NCBI RefSeq assembly: GCF_904067045.1
Contig: NZ_CAJFDC010000012.1
Coordinates: 197,501 to 261,500 of the forward strand
DNA: 64,000 bases
DNA from: Pseudomonas sp. FEN
GTDB lineage: Bacteria; Pseudomonadota; Gammaproteobacteria; Pseudomonadales; Pseudomonadaceae
Direction: 5' to 3'
Numbering within the stretch: position 1 is the first letter of the stretch; the number at the start of each line of letters is the position of its first letter. The notes below the pieces were generated by a model. That model searched no databases. It worked only from the letters and a program-made list of their open reading frames with translations, and was not told where the DNA came from. This document shows, one piece after another, positions 10,351 to 22,829 of the stretch. Both the position numbers and the translations under genes were made by a program.

Positions 10351-10517
10351 ACGTTCTCAGGGCGGGGTGCAATTCCCCACCGGCGGTAATGGTGCGCAAC
10401 GTGCCTAGCCCGCGAGCGCTTGACGATTCGGACGGCTTTGCCGGTCAGGGTTGCCAAGGTCAGCAGACCCGGTGTGATCCCGGGGCCGACGGTCATAGTC
10501 CGGATGAAGAGAGAACG
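10351..10517 (+). ncRNA. FMN riboswitch (RFN element)
   Basis: The conserved aptamer parts are present in order: TTCTCAGGGCGGGGTGCAA, TTCCCCACCGGCGGTAAT, the GCCCGCGAGCGC segment, GACCCGGTGTGATCCCGGG, GCCGACGGTCATAGTCCGGA and the closing GATGAAGAGAGAACG, which pairs with the start. It senses FMN and lowers expression of the gene that follows. The 127 bases between the aptamer and the ATG at 10645 would hold the expression platform. A ribosome binding site (AGGAG near 10631) sits close to the start, so control at translation is plausible. Confidence 0.96.
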
Positions 10518-10644
10518 GGATTGACACCCAAGGGCCGTCCGCCGCTCCGTGTGTGCCTGCGAGCACCACGGCGAAGCTGAACGCACCCTTGAATCCCATT
10601 CGATTCATATCGCCCTGTTTTCACACAAACAGGAGTCAGAACAG

Positions 10645-11136
10645 ATGCAACCCACCCCTATTCATCACAATCAACGTATCGCCTTCATCCAGGCTTGCTG
10701 GCACAAGGATATCGTCGATCAGGCTCGCCACGGTTTTGTCTCGGAAATCGCCAAGCTGGGCTATCAGGAAAGCGATATCGACTTCTTCGAGGTCGGCGGC
10801 GCCTTCGAAATTCCCCTGCATGCCAAGCTGCTGGCCAAGTCCGGTCGGTATGCCGGCGTGGTCGCCGCGGGCCTGGTGGTCGACGGCGGGATCTATCGCC
10901 ACGATTTCGTTGCCACCGCGGTGATCGACGGTCTGATGCAGGTCCAATTGGACACCGAAGTGCCGGTATTCTCGGTAGTACTGACCCCGCACCACTTCCA
11001 CGCCGGTGAAGAACACCAGAAATTTTTCTTCGAGCACTTCGTGCACAAGGGCCAGGAAGCGGCGAAAACCTGCGCCGACACCCTGAACAAACTGCGTGCC
11101 CTGCCCCGCTCCACGCCACAGAAACTGGCGGTCTGA
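10645..11136 (+). CDS. ribH2: Type-II 6,7-dimethyl-8-ribityllumazine synthase (RibH2)
   Basis: 163 residues. It condenses 5-amino-6-ribitylamino-uracil with 3,4-dihydroxybutanone phosphate, the next-to-last step of riboflavin synthesis. The sequence is of the RibH2 type known from Brucella and Mesorhizobium rather than the usual RibH: IAFIQACWHKDIVD, GAFEIPLHAKLLAKSGRY, DGGIYRHDFVATAVI and SVVLTPHHFH are hallmarks. The catalytic His lies in the PHHFH or YRHDF region. It stands alone behind an FMN riboswitch, away from any other rib gene, and is followed by a perfect palindrome at 11148-11171. Confidence 0.93.
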   Translation: MQPTPIHHNQRIAFIQACWHKDIVDQARHGFVSEIAKLGYQESDIDFFEVGGAFEIPLHAKLLAKSGRYAGVVAAGLVVDGGIYRHDFVATAVIDGLMQVQLDTEVPVFSVVLTPHHFHAGEEHQKFFFEHFVHKGQEAAKTCADTLNKLRALPRSTPQKLAV

Positions 11137-11147
11137 CAGTCTGCCGC

Positions 11148-11171
11148 ACCTGCCGACCCGGGTCGGCAGGT
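11148..11171. repeat. 24-bp perfect palindrome after ribH2
   Basis: ACCTGCCGACCC is followed directly by its own reverse complement, with no spacer. No T-run follows, so it is either a weak terminator hairpin or a protein-binding site ahead of the RTX-M91 gene 115 bp downstream. Confidence 0.6.
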
Positions 11172-11286
11172 ATTGCCTGACGCATAACTATCTACCCTCT
11201 CCCTGCGCTGCCAATGCGCTTAAGTGGACTCGACACGTTGCCCTCCCGGGGCTTTCGAAACCCACCGCTTGCGGAGACACCTCGCT

Positions 11287-12759
11287 ATGAACGACTTTTC
11301 CAGACTTGGCCCGGACAGGCCCGTGCTGCCCGGCAATGAACACTGGATCGACGGCAACGCCGAAAACGCCCTGCCCTCCACGGCTGCCCTGGACCAGTAC
11401 CCGGACGACCAGAGGCTCATGCACAGCCATATTCTCCACGCGGACGACACGGCCATGGTCGAACGCAAGAAACTCGAGGCGCCCCCCGACTACCGAGGGC
11501 CGACCGACCATCTGCACTTCACCACCCGCGACCGCTCCGATCAGGTGCACCTGTACCTCACCGATCATCCGATCCTCGATATCAATGAGCAACGCTATCA
11601 CCTGAAAATGGCCTCGACCGGGCAAGTCATCGTGCTGCGCACAGCGGGCGGCAATGACAACATCAGGGTCGACGATAACGTGAAGATCACGGTCTTCATC
11701 GACTCCGGTACTGGAGATGACCGGATACTCTGCGGTGCAGGATTCACAAAAATCAACGCCGGGGCCGGCAACGACCAGGTCTTCACCCGCTCCGGCGCCA
11801 GCTATATCGAAGCCGGAGACGGCGACGATATCGTCAGCGCCCAGGGCAGCGGCCCCATGACCGTCTATGGCGGCAAGGGGCATGACACGCTGATCGGGGG
11901 AGAAGGCGCCTGCTTCATGGATGGCGGCCAGGGCGACGATTTGCTGCTGGGCGGCAAGGGCCATAACGTGCTCAGCGGGGCCGAAGGCAACGACCAGATC
12001 ACCGCCGGGCCTGATCGCAACACGGTCTACACCGGGACCGGCGTGGACTTCATCGAACACCTCGGTCCCAAGACCCAGTTGTTCAATGCGTATGCCGCCG
12101 CCGGGCCCGTTCCGTCAAGCCTCCAGACCGCGCCCGGCACCATTATCGCCGCCAAGGAGTTGGACAACTGCGGCGTGATCGTCGACGGTACGGCGGAATT
12201 CCAGGAACGGGTCAATGACGATCTCAGGCTGCTGTTGGGCTCCGGCAACGGCCGGCAATTGCTCGAGGCCCTGGGCGAGGCCAGGAAGAAAAGTGCTGTT
12301 CCGGTGGTGGTCAAGGAGCTGACCGCGGAGGAAAACGGCATGTGCTTCCCGAATCGCCCGCAGCCCGACAATCCGTTCGAGGACGAATACCCCTTTATCG
12401 AAAACGGCCGGGAAGGCATTCCGATCAAGGGTTGCACGGTGTACTACGATCCCTCGTTCCTCAAAGGCGAAATCACCAGCATCGTGCATCTCTACCACGA
12501 GCTGTGCCATGCCTATAACTTCGTGACCGGGACGATTTTTCCGGGCTATGGTCCGGACGGTGTGGACGCGGACAACGTTCGCCAACGGGTTCCCAACGCC
12601 GAACTCCAGGCCGTCGGTCTAAGGGTGAGCTCGCCGCCCTTCGATTTCGACAGGGACCCGGCGACACCGCCCCTGGACAGCAATCCCGAGGCGTTCAGCG
12701 AAAACGGCCTGCGCCAGGAGTTCGGTATCCCGCCGCGCAAGCAATACCGCGGAGACTGA
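11287..12759 (+). CDS. RTX-repeat protein with C-terminal M91 (NleD/HopH1-like) zinc metallopeptidase domain
   Basis: 490 residues. About residues 120-245 hold glycine/aspartate-rich nonapeptide repeats of the RTX type (GGNDNIRVD, GTGDDRIL, GAGNDQVF, GDGDDIVS, GKGHDTLIG, GQGDDLLLG), which bind Ca2+ as a beta roll. The C-terminal part has the zinc motif HELCHAYN at 404-411, matching the HExxHxxN pattern of peptidase M91, the family of the type III effectors NleD and HopH1, which cut host MAP kinases. No signal peptide is visible and I see no hrp box upstream. GGAGA lies 8 bases before the ATG. Export route (type I or III) and target are unknown. It converges on astE with 9 bp between stops. 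Confidence 0.82.
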   Translation: MNDFSRLGPDRPVLPGNEHWIDGNAENALPSTAALDQYPDDQRLMHSHILHADDTAMVERKKLEAPPDYRGPTDHLHFTTRDRSDQVHLYLTDHPILDINEQRYHLKMASTGQVIVLRTAGGNDNIRVDDNVKITVFIDSGTGDDRILCGAGFTKINAGAGNDQVFTRSGASYIEAGDGDDIVSAQGSGPMTVYGGKGHDTLIGGEGACFMDGGQGDDLLLGGKGHNVLSGAEGNDQITAGPDRNTVYTGTGVDFIEHLGPKTQLFNAYAAAGPVPSSLQTAPGTIIAAKELDNCGVIVDGTAEFQERVNDDLRLLLGSGNGRQLLEALGEARKKSAVPVVVKELTAEENGMCFPNRPQPDNPFEDEYPFIENGREGIPIKGCTVYYDPSFLKGEITSIVHLYHELCHAYNFVTGTIFPGYGPDGVDADNVRQRVPNAELQAVGLRVSSPPFDFDRDPATPPLDSNPEAFSENGLRQEFGIPPRKQYRGD

Positions 12760-12768
12760 TCGCCGGGG

Positions 12769-13776
12769 CTAAACCAGGCTCGCGTCGCTGGATGGCACCA
12801 CCAGGATTCCCGCCCGCAGGCCGTTTTTCACCTTCGGGTTGGGGAAAATGATCCGTGCGCCCTCTTCTTCCACGACCCAGCGACTGCTCGCCAGGTCCTC
12901 GGCCAGCAAGTAGCCCTTGGGCAGTTCCGAGAAGTTCTCGATATCCACCGGCAAGTGCATCAGGAAGCTATCACTGTGCTTGATGACTTCCCGCGCCACG
13001 CTGAACAGCTGCAAGCCCTCGAGCGTTTCATCGGTGACCGGCTCGCGGCCCTCGATGATCTGCTTGAGGCGCAGTTCCAGGCGCGAAACATCCACCCCCT
13101 GGTTCTGCCCGAATGGCCGGGCCTTGCCCAGTTCCAGGGTAAAGGACTCGGCGCCCAGCTTGTCGTAGGTGTAGCTGCTGAAAACGATGGAGGGTTTGTT
13201 CTGCAGCAGCACCGCCGACATCCCGGCCGCGCGCAGGCGGGCCAGCTCGCGGCGTGAATGGCCGCGCCCCTGCTGGTAGGGATACAACGCAAACTGCTCG
13301 ATCTTCGAACCGCGAATCGCGGTGTGCAGGTCATAGTGCAGGCGCTCGCGCCCCGGCAGGCTGAAGAACGTCGCCGCCAGCCGCTCCAGCTCGCAAGCCC
13401 GCAAGGCCTCGCTGCCACTGCTCAGTTCATGCCGGCCATTGAACAGCCGGTTGACGTCCTGCTCGACAAAACGCTCGCCGCGACGCATGGCCTCGGGATT
13501 GCCGAACAGGAACAGAATACGCGCGCGGGGCTTCAGGTCGCCCCGGGCAATGTCGTGCAACAGGCGATCGAGCAACTCGATCGGCGCTGTTTCGTTACCG
13601 TGGATACCGGCGGACAACAGCAGGTCCAACCCGTTGTCGCGGGCTGCGGCGGGCCGCACTTCGAGTGCGCCCTCGCTCAGCCAGCGCATGCGCACGCCAT
13701 CGACCGTCAGTTGCGTCTTCTCTGCCGGTTCACGACCGGCGAGGGTCAGTTCAAGCAGTTTGCCGAGGGCGAGCAT
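12769..13776 (-). CDS. astE: Succinylglutamate desuccinylase AstE/AruE
   Basis: 335 residues. Last enzyme of the arginine succinyltransferase pathway, splitting N-succinylglutamate into glutamate and succinate. Member of the zinc carboxypeptidase-like AstE/aspartoacylase family: the zinc ligands are visible in [11 protein letters not shown] (H and E) and YDLHTAIRG (second His), with the family segment [22 protein letters not shown] between. GAGGAA precedes the ATG. It is the last gene of the aru cluster, 17 bases after the small conserved gene. Confidence 0.95.
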   Translation of the reverse strand: MLALGKLLELTLAGREPAEKTQLTVDGVRMRWLSEGALEVRPAAARDNGLDLLLSAGIHGNETAPIELLDRLLHDIARGDLKPRARILFLFGNPEAMRRGERFVEQDVNRLFNGRHELSSGSEALRACELERLAATFFSLPGRERLHYDLHTAIRGSKIEQFALYPYQQGRGHSRRELARLRAAGMSAVLLQNKPSIVFSSYTYDKLGAESFTLELGKARPFGQNQGVDVSRLELRLKQIIEGREPVTDETLEGLQLFSVAREVIKHSDSFLMHLPVDIENFSELPKGYLLAEDLASSRWVVEEEGARIIFPNPKVKNGLRAGILVVPSSDASLV

Positions 13777-13793
13777 GGCGCGGTATTCCTCAA

Positions 13794-14081
13794 TCAGTGA
13801 TGGTGATCGCAGTCAGGGCCGTGGACATGATCGTCGTCGCCGATCTCGGCCGGCTCCATCTCCAGTTGCAGGCTGACCAGGTTGGTCGCCAGTGGGCGCA
13901 GCAGCAGGTTGGCGTATTCGGCGTCGCCTTCCTCGACATCGACACCGATCAGCAGTTGGCCACGGCCGTCGTGCTGAATCCACAATTCCTTGCCCTGCCA
14001 GATCACCGCGACGCGGGTGCAGGAGGTTTCCAGTTGAGTGCCGTCGGTATCTTCAAGGATCAGTTGCAGGGTATCGCTCAT
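13794..14081 (-). CDS. Conserved small protein between astB and astE, His-rich tail
   Basis: 95 residues, function unknown. A gene of this type occupies the same place in P. aeruginosa (between aruB and aruE), so it belongs to the arginine degradation unit. The body is beta-rich ([24 protein letters not shown]) with no enzyme motif that I recognise. The tail [14 protein letters not shown] is dense in His, Asp and one Cys and looks like a metal-binding end, possibly for zinc; AstE, next to it, is a zinc enzyme. That link is inference only. Confidence 0.75.
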   Translation of the reverse strand: MSDTLQLILEDTDGTQLETSCTRVAVIWQGKELWIQHDGRGQLLIGVDVEEGDAEYANLLLRPLATNLVSLQLEMEPAEIGDDDHVHGPDCDHHH

Positions 14082-14137
14082 GTTTTAGGCTCTCGTCTGG
14101 AAGTAAAACGCCGCGCTCCAAGACAGAGCGGCGGCCT

Positions 14138-15484
14138 TCAATTGATCTGGAATGGGTAAACCGAGCCCAGTTTAAGGATTTGCGTCAGTTCATCCAATGC
14201 CGTGCGACATTCAAGCAGCAACTGCGGGTCGGCCAGGTCGCTTTCACGCAGGCTGTCGCGGTAGTGCTTGTCGACCCATTGGGTCAGCGTGCCATACAAC
14301 GGCGCCGTCATGATAACCCCCGGATTGACCGCCGCCAGTTCGTTTTCCTTCAAGGCCACGCGCAAGCGCAGGCACGCCGGGCCACCGCCGTTCTGCATGC
14401 TCTGCTTGAGGTCGAAGACCTTGACCTCACGAACCGGGCCAGTGGCGCTGGTCAGTTCCTGCAAGTATGCCCAGACCCTTGGGTTTGCACGGCACTCTTC
14501 CGGCACGATCAGCAGCATGCCGCCGTCGGCACGGTTCAACAGCTGACTGTTGAACAGGTAGGAACGCACGGCGTCCTCCACCGCCACTTTCGAGCGCGGC
14601 ACGCAGATCGCCTGGAAGTTGCCACCACGCTTGGCCAGCTTGCCCCGCAATTCGGCGAGCATCTGTTCGGTCTCGAGAAAGGCGTCTTCGTGGTAGAACA
14701 ACACCTCGCCGTTACCCACCGAGATCACGTCGTTGTGGAACACCCCCTGATCGATCACTGCCGGGTTCTGTTGAGCATAGACCACGCCATCGTCGCTCAG
14801 GCCATGCAAGCGGGCGACCGCCTGCGAGGCTTCGAGGGTCTGGCGCGCCGGATATTTCTGCGGGGCCGGGTAGCGGGTATCGAAGGCGCTGCGGCCGAAC
14901 ACGAAGAACTCGACGCCGGCGTCACCGTACTCACGGCAGAAACGCGTGTGGTTGGCCGCGCCTTCGTCGCCGAACTGGACCACGGCGGGCAGCGCCGCGT
15001 GATGGGCGAAATGCGTCGAGTCGGCGAACATGGCGCCCAGCACGCGGCTGGTGGTCGGGTGTTCGATACTGCGGTGGTATTTGCAATTGAGGTTGGCGGC
15101 GGTGAAGTGCACGCGGCCGTCGGCGGTGTCGGCGCTCGGGCTGACGGTGCAGGCGTTGGCCACCCACATGCTCGACGCCGAACAACTGGCAACCAGCAGT
15201 GGCATCGCCTGTTTGGCGACCCGCTCGATCACTTGCGCATCGCTGCCGGTGAAACCGAGGCTGCGCAGGGCCGCCACATCCGGGCGTTCCTGCGGAGCCA
15301 GCACACCCTGGACATAGCCCATGTCCATCAGCGCCTTCATTTTCGCCAGGCCTTGCAGCGCCGCTTCCTTGGGATTGGAAGCCTGCTGGCTGTTGCTCTG
15401 GGAGGCGACGTTGCCGTAGGACAGGCCGCCGTAGTTATGGGTTGGGCCTACAAGACCGTCAAAATTGACTTCAAAGGATTTCAT
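14138..15484 (-). CDS. astB: N-succinylarginine dihydrolase AstB/AruB
   Basis: 448 residues, cytoplasmic. It hydrolyses N2-succinylarginine to succinylornithine, CO2 and two NH3, the second step of the pathway. The start [25 protein letters not shown] is characteristic, and the guanidine-modifying superfamily segments ([21 protein letters not shown] and [12 protein letters not shown] with the catalytic Cys) are present. GGAG lies before the ATG. It lies 109 bp downstream of astD, with a REP-like double hairpin in the gap, so readthrough may be modulated there. Confidence 0.96.
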   Translation of the reverse strand: MKSFEVNFDGLVGPTHNYGGLSYGNVASQSNSQQASNPKEAALQGLAKMKALMDMGYVQGVLAPQERPDVAALRSLGFTGSDAQVIERVAKQAMPLLVASCSASSMWVANACTVSPSADTADGRVHFTAANLNCKYHRSIEHPTTSRVLGAMFADSTHFAHHAALPAVVQFGDEGAANHTRFCREYGDAGVEFFVFGRSAFDTRYPAPQKYPARQTLEASQAVARLHGLSDDGVVYAQQNPAVIDQGVFHNDVISVGNGEVLFYHEDAFLETEQMLAELRGKLAKRGGNFQAICVPRSKVAVEDAVRSYLFNSQLLNRADGGMLLIVPEECRANPRVWAYLQELTSATGPVREVKVFDLKQSMQNGGGPACLRLRVALKENELAAVNPGVIMTAPLYGTLTQWVDKHYRDSLRESDLADPQLLLECRTALDELTQILKLGSVYPFQIN

Positions 15485-15537
15485 CGGCGAGGCTCCATGA
15501 ATCTGTTTTTATAGGCATCAAAACATCAGTGTATGGC

Positions 15538-15572
15538 GACCGCTTCGCGGTCATCGCCAGCTTGCTGGCGAT
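15538..15572. repeat. REP-like double hairpin between astD and astB
   Basis: GACCGC-TTC-GCGGTC (15538-15552) is followed at once by ATCGCCAGC-TT-GCTGGCGAT (15553-15572), two perfect adjacent stems. The second stem carries the GCCAGC core seen in other Pseudomonas REP sequences in this window (58.6 and 62.0 kb). Confidence 0.7.
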
Positions 15573-15593
15573 AGGGCTCGCAGGCCCGCCGGC

Positions 15594-18085
<2,492 letters not shown>

Positions 18086-18158
18086 GCTATCTCCTCAAAC
18101 GGGCACCGGCTGACGGGTGCCCGCGAAACTCGCTGTAAGGCTGCTTTCGATACCGGCC

Positions 18159-19178
18159 TTAAACCGCTACCAGGCGCACGCTGGCACCTTCGCCGACCCC
18201 CAGGGCCTCGGCGGCTTGCAGGTCCAGGGTGACCGGTTTACCCGGTGCATAATCGAGCTCCAGCAGCACCGCGCGGTAGTCCTGAAGCAGCGCATTGGAC
18301 ACCAGGTATTGGCGGCCGCCACCCTTGCCGACATCACCGATCTTCACCGGTACCACGCGGCTCTGGGCGATGGAACGAATCCCACTGACCCGCGCATGCA
18401 GGGTCGGGCCACCGTCGAAGATGTCGATGTAGTGATCGGTTTCGAAGCCTTCGCGCATCAGGATGTCGAAGGTGATCTGCGCACGCGGGTGCACCTGGCC
18501 CATCGCCTCCTGGGCCGCGTCCGGCAGCAGCGGCACGTAGATCGGGTAATGCGGCATCAGCTCGGCGAGGAATGTTCGGCTTTTCAGGCCGCACAGGCGC
18601 TCGGCCTCGGCGTAGTTCAAGTCGAAGAAGTTGCGACCGATGGCGTCCCAGAACGGTGAGTCGCCATGCTCGTCGCTGTAGCCGACGATCTCGGTCACCA
18701 CCGAATCGGCGAAGCGTTCCGGATGACTGGCGACGAACAGCAGGCGCCCGCGGGAATTGAGTTCCGACCAGGCCGAACCCACCAGTTCCGGGACCACGTA
18801 GAAGCTGGTCAGCAAGCTGTTGCCGGTCAGGTCGTGGCACTGGGAAAGCACATGGATCTTGTTGTGGATCTTCAGCTCGCGGGACGCATGCACGAAGGTC
18901 TCGTTGCGGAAGCTGTAGAACGGCTCCGAGTAACCCGCCGAGGCAACGATGGCCGAGCAGCCCGCCAGCTTGCCGGTGGCGGTGTCTTCGAGCACGAAGA
19001 AATAGCTTTCTTCGCCATTGAAGCTGACTTCGGCGGCGAACGAGGCTTCGCTGGCCGCGATCTTGTCGCGCAGGCGGCCTTCGTCATCCGGCAGGGAAGT
19101 GACACCGATCGGGCTGTCCGCGGCCAGGCGCCGTACCTCGTCCAGGTCAGCCATTTGCGCGGGGCGCATCACCAGCAT
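18159..19178 (-). CDS. aruF: Arginine/ornithine N-succinyltransferase, alpha subunit AruF
   Basis: 339 residues, partner of AruG. The N-terminus MLVMRPAQMADLDEVRRLAADSPIG and the motif EIVGYSDEHGDSPFWDAIGRNFF parallel the AruG sequence. A typical AGGAG lies before the ATG. It is separated from aruC by 243 bp that contain a REPIN, so transcription from the aruC promoter must cross that structure. Two-subunit AstA enzymes are typical of pseudomonads; enteric bacteria have a single AstA. Confidence 0.95.
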   Translation of the reverse strand: MLVMRPAQMADLDEVRRLAADSPIGVTSLPDDEGRLRDKIAASEASFAAEVSFNGEESYFFVLEDTATGKLAGCSAIVASAGYSEPFYSFRNETFVHASRELKIHNKIHVLSQCHDLTGNSLLTSFYVVPELVGSAWSELNSRGRLLFVASHPERFADSVVTEIVGYSDEHGDSPFWDAIGRNFFDLNYAEAERLCGLKSRTFLAELMPHYPIYVPLLPDAAQEAMGQVHPRAQITFDILMREGFETDHYIDIFDGGPTLHARVSGIRSIAQSRVVPVKIGDVGKGGGRQYLVSNALLQDYRAVLLELDYAPGKPVTLDLQAAEALGVGEGASVRLVAV

Positions 19179-19259
19179 GGTGTCACTCCTTCAATCCAGA
19201 ACAGGTCGGCGCTTGGCGCCGACAGAAAAAAATACCGGGTGGGGTACGCCGAGCTTTTC

Positions 19260-19346
19260 TGTAGGAGCAAGCTGGCTCGCGATGCAGGCGCCGGGTTTTT
19301 TCAGACAAACCGCAGTGATGCCATCGCGAGCCAGCTCGCTCCTACA
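19260..19346. repeat. REPIN (inverted pair of REP sequences) between aruC and aruF
   Basis: A 25-base REP containing TAGGAGCAAGCTGGCTCGCG (19260-19284) and a near-complementary copy (19322-19346) flank 37 bases. This is the standard REPIN layout mobilised by RAYT transposases in fluorescent pseudomonads. No RAYT gene is in the window. Confidence 0.88.
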
Positions 19347-19421
19347 AGCAGGGGCGTGCGTGCCCGGTACAGGAAATATAGGCCCGGCGGCGGCCATCCT
19401 GGGCCAACGCCAGGCGGTCCA

Positions 19422-20741
<1,320 letters not shown>

Positions 20742-20770
20742 TTATAGCGCCAAACCGGGTTTAGCCGGGG

Positions 20771-20797
20771 TTGTCGGCAATGCGACAATTTGCGTCA
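20771..20797 (-). promoter_or_regulatory. Candidate ArgR-binding region upstream of aruC
   Basis: On the minus strand TGACGC (20792-20797) and TGTCGC (20782-20787) are repeated with a 10-base period, matching the Pseudomonas ArgR half-site TGTCGC-N8-AA. The 11-mer TTGTCGCATTG (20778-20788) also occurs upstream of aotJ at 26363-26373, the other known ArgR target operon. Seen by eye only. Confidence 0.55.
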
Positions 20798-20919
20798 CAA
20801 AGGCGCAGTTTAAACGTTGGCCACTGTTTTGGTATCTATTTAGGCACGTGTGGCAACGGACGCCGGACAGCCTCGATGCTGACGAGAAACCGTCCCATGC
20901 CGCCCGCGAAGAGTCACCC

Positions 20920-21912
20920 TCAGCCGCGTTCCGAAGGCACCGACGACAACTCGAACGGACTGCTGCTGCGCCGCTGATTGCGATCCTCGCGCGGCGTGGC
21001 GCCAAAGAAGTTGCGGTAGGCGCTGGAGAAATGTGGCCCCGAAGAGAAACCGCAAGACAGGCCGATCTGGATGATCGACTTGCTGGTCTGCATCAGCATC
21101 TGCCGGGCCTTGTTCAGGCGCAGCTCCAGATAATACTGGCTCGGTACGCGGTTGAGGTACTGCTTGAAGATCCGCTCCAACTGGCGTCGCGACACACAGA
21201 CATGCTGGGCGATCTCGTCGGTGGTCAGTGGTTCCTCGATATTGGCCTCCATCAACAGCACCGCCTGGGTCAGCTTCGGATGACTGGAGCCCAGGCGGTT
21301 CTGCAACGGAATACGCTGGCGCTCGCCACCTTCGCGAATGCGCTCGACCACCAACTCCTCGGAGACCGCGCCGGCCAACTCGGCGCCATGATCGCGGGCC
21401 AGGACCGCCAACAGCAGGTCCAGCACCGACATGCCACCGCAGGCGGTCAGGCGGTCACGGTCCCAATCGAACAGATGACTGGTGGCGATCACCTTGGGAA
21501 ACCGTTCGGCGAAATCATCCTGCCAACGCCAGTGCACCGCCGCGCGATAGCCGTCGAGCAAGCCGAGCTGGGCCAATGGGTACACCCCGGCGGACAAACC
21601 GCCGACCACGCAGCCGGCGCGAACCAATTGTTTGAGCGCGCCGCTCAAGGCCGGAGTCAGGCTGGTGGGTGGCTCGTCCGCCAGCAGGAAGAGCTTCTGG
21701 AAACCTTCCAGCTTGCCAACCCAGGACTCGCCCGGTAGTTGCCAGCCACCACCGGACAAGCTCTCGGCGGGCACTTCAGCCTGCAGGAACGACAATTCGT
21801 AGACGACTTCCGGATGCACCCGCTGAGCGACACGCAAAGCCTCCTCGGCCAGCGCCAGCGTCAAGGCTTGGGTGCCGGGCCAAATCAGGAAACCAATTCG
21901 ATGGGCAGTCAT
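20920..21912 (-). CDS. argR: ArgR, AraC-family arginine-responsive regulator
   Basis: 330 residues. In P. aeruginosa ArgR activates the aot and aru operons and represses arginine synthesis genes when arginine is present. The N-terminal two thirds is a DJ-1/PfpI-like glutamine amidotransferase fold (IGFLIWPGTQALTLALAEEA onward), and the C-terminal part (from about residue 225) is the AraC double helix-turn-helix (EEPLTTDEIAQHVCVSRRQLERIFKQYL). The start at 21912 gives the family's MTAHRIGF N-terminus and usual length. It lies between aotP and aruC, all on the minus strand. Confidence 0.93.
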   Translation of the reverse strand: MTAHRIGFLIWPGTQALTLALAEEALRVAQRVHPEVVYELSFLQAEVPAESLSGGGWQLPGESWVGKLEGFQKLFLLADEPPTSLTPALSGALKQLVRAGCVVGGLSAGVYPLAQLGLLDGYRAAVHWRWQDDFAERFPKVIATSHLFDWDRDRLTACGGMSVLDLLLAVLARDHGAELAGAVSEELVVERIREGGERQRIPLQNRLGSSHPKLTQAVLLMEANIEEPLTTDEIAQHVCVSRRQLERIFKQYLNRVPSQYYLELRLNKARQMLMQTSKSIIQIGLSCGFSSGPHFSSAYRNFFGATPREDRNQRRSSSPFELSSVPSERG

Positions 21913-22036
21913 GGCAGGCAATCCGAAAACAGAACAGAGTGAAAAGCCGAGGGCGGCCAACTCAAAATAGACCACGCCGCGCTCGGCGCGGAGCATGACC
22001 TATTCGGGTGCGCAACGGCAGCATAAAAAGCGGCGG

Positions 22037-22801
22037 CTATTTCAAACTGCCCGAAAGGAATTGCTGCAGGCGCTCGGATTGTGGATTGGCCAGCACTTCG
22101 CGCGGATTACCGCGTTCTTCCACCACGCCCTGGTGCAGGAACACCAGTTGATTGGAGACTTCACGGGCAAACCCCATCTCATGGGTGACCACCACCATGG
22201 TCCGACCTTCCAGGGCCAGGGCCTGCATCACCTTCAGCACGTCGCCCACCAGTTCGGGGTCGAGGGCCGAGGTCGGCTCGTCGAACAGCATCACTTCCGG
22301 CTCCACCGCCAGCGCCCGGGCAATCGCCACGCGTTGCTGCTCGCCGCCGGACATATGACCCGGGTAGGCATCCTTGCGATGTGCCACGCCGACTTTCGCC
22401 AGGTAGTACTCAGCCTTTTCCAGCGCCTCTTTCTTCGACATGCCGAGGACATGAATCGGCGCCTCGATGATATTTTCCAGCGCGGTCATGTGCGACCACA
22501 GGTTGAAATGCTGGAACACCATCGACAGCCGCGAACGCATGCGCTGCAACTGTTTTGGATCGGCGGCCTTCAGCGCACCGTCCTTGCCGGCCACCAGCTT
22601 CAACTCTTCATTGTTGAGCAGGATGCGCCCGGCATAGGGCTGTTCCAACAGATTGATGCAGCGCAGGAACGTACTTTTGCCGGAGCCACTGGAGCCGATG
22701 ATGCTGATCACATCGCCAGCGGCGGCGGCCAGGGACACCCCCTTGAGCACCTCGTGACTGCCATAGCGTTTATGCAGGTCTTGGACTTCAAGCTTGTACA
22801 T
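22037..22801 (-). CDS. aotP: AotP, ATP-binding protein of the arginine/ornithine ABC transporter
   Basis: 254 residues, cytoplasmic ATPase of the polar amino acid importer family. Walker A GSSGSGKST (about residues 37-45), Q-loop VFQHFNLW, signature MSGGEQQRVAIARAL, Walker B VMLFDEPTSALD and the switch His in VVTHEMGF are all intact. The ATG at 22801 gives the usual MYKLEVQDLHKRYG start; longer readings have no family similarity. It follows the desuccinylase-like gene by 28 bases in the aotJQM-x-P order of P. aeruginosa. Confidence 0.95.
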   Translation of the reverse strand: MYKLEVQDLHKRYGSHEVLKGVSLAAAAGDVISIIGSSGSGKSTFLRCINLLEQPYAGRILLNNEELKLVAGKDGALKAADPKQLQRMRSRLSMVFQHFNLWSHMTALENIIEAPIHVLGMSKKEALEKAEYYLAKVGVAHRKDAYPGHMSGGEQQRVAIARALAVEPEVMLFDEPTSALDPELVGDVLKVMQALALEGRTMVVVTHEMGFAREVSNQLVFLHQGVVEERGNPREVLANPQSERLQQFLSGSLK

Positions 22802-22829
22802 GCGGTCGGTTCTCACAAAAACAGTCAGG

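Noticed and set aside
11137..11286. Search for an hrp box (GGAACC-N15/16-CCAC) before the M91 gene
   Set aside because: No match seen, so type III regulation by HrpL is not supported by this window.
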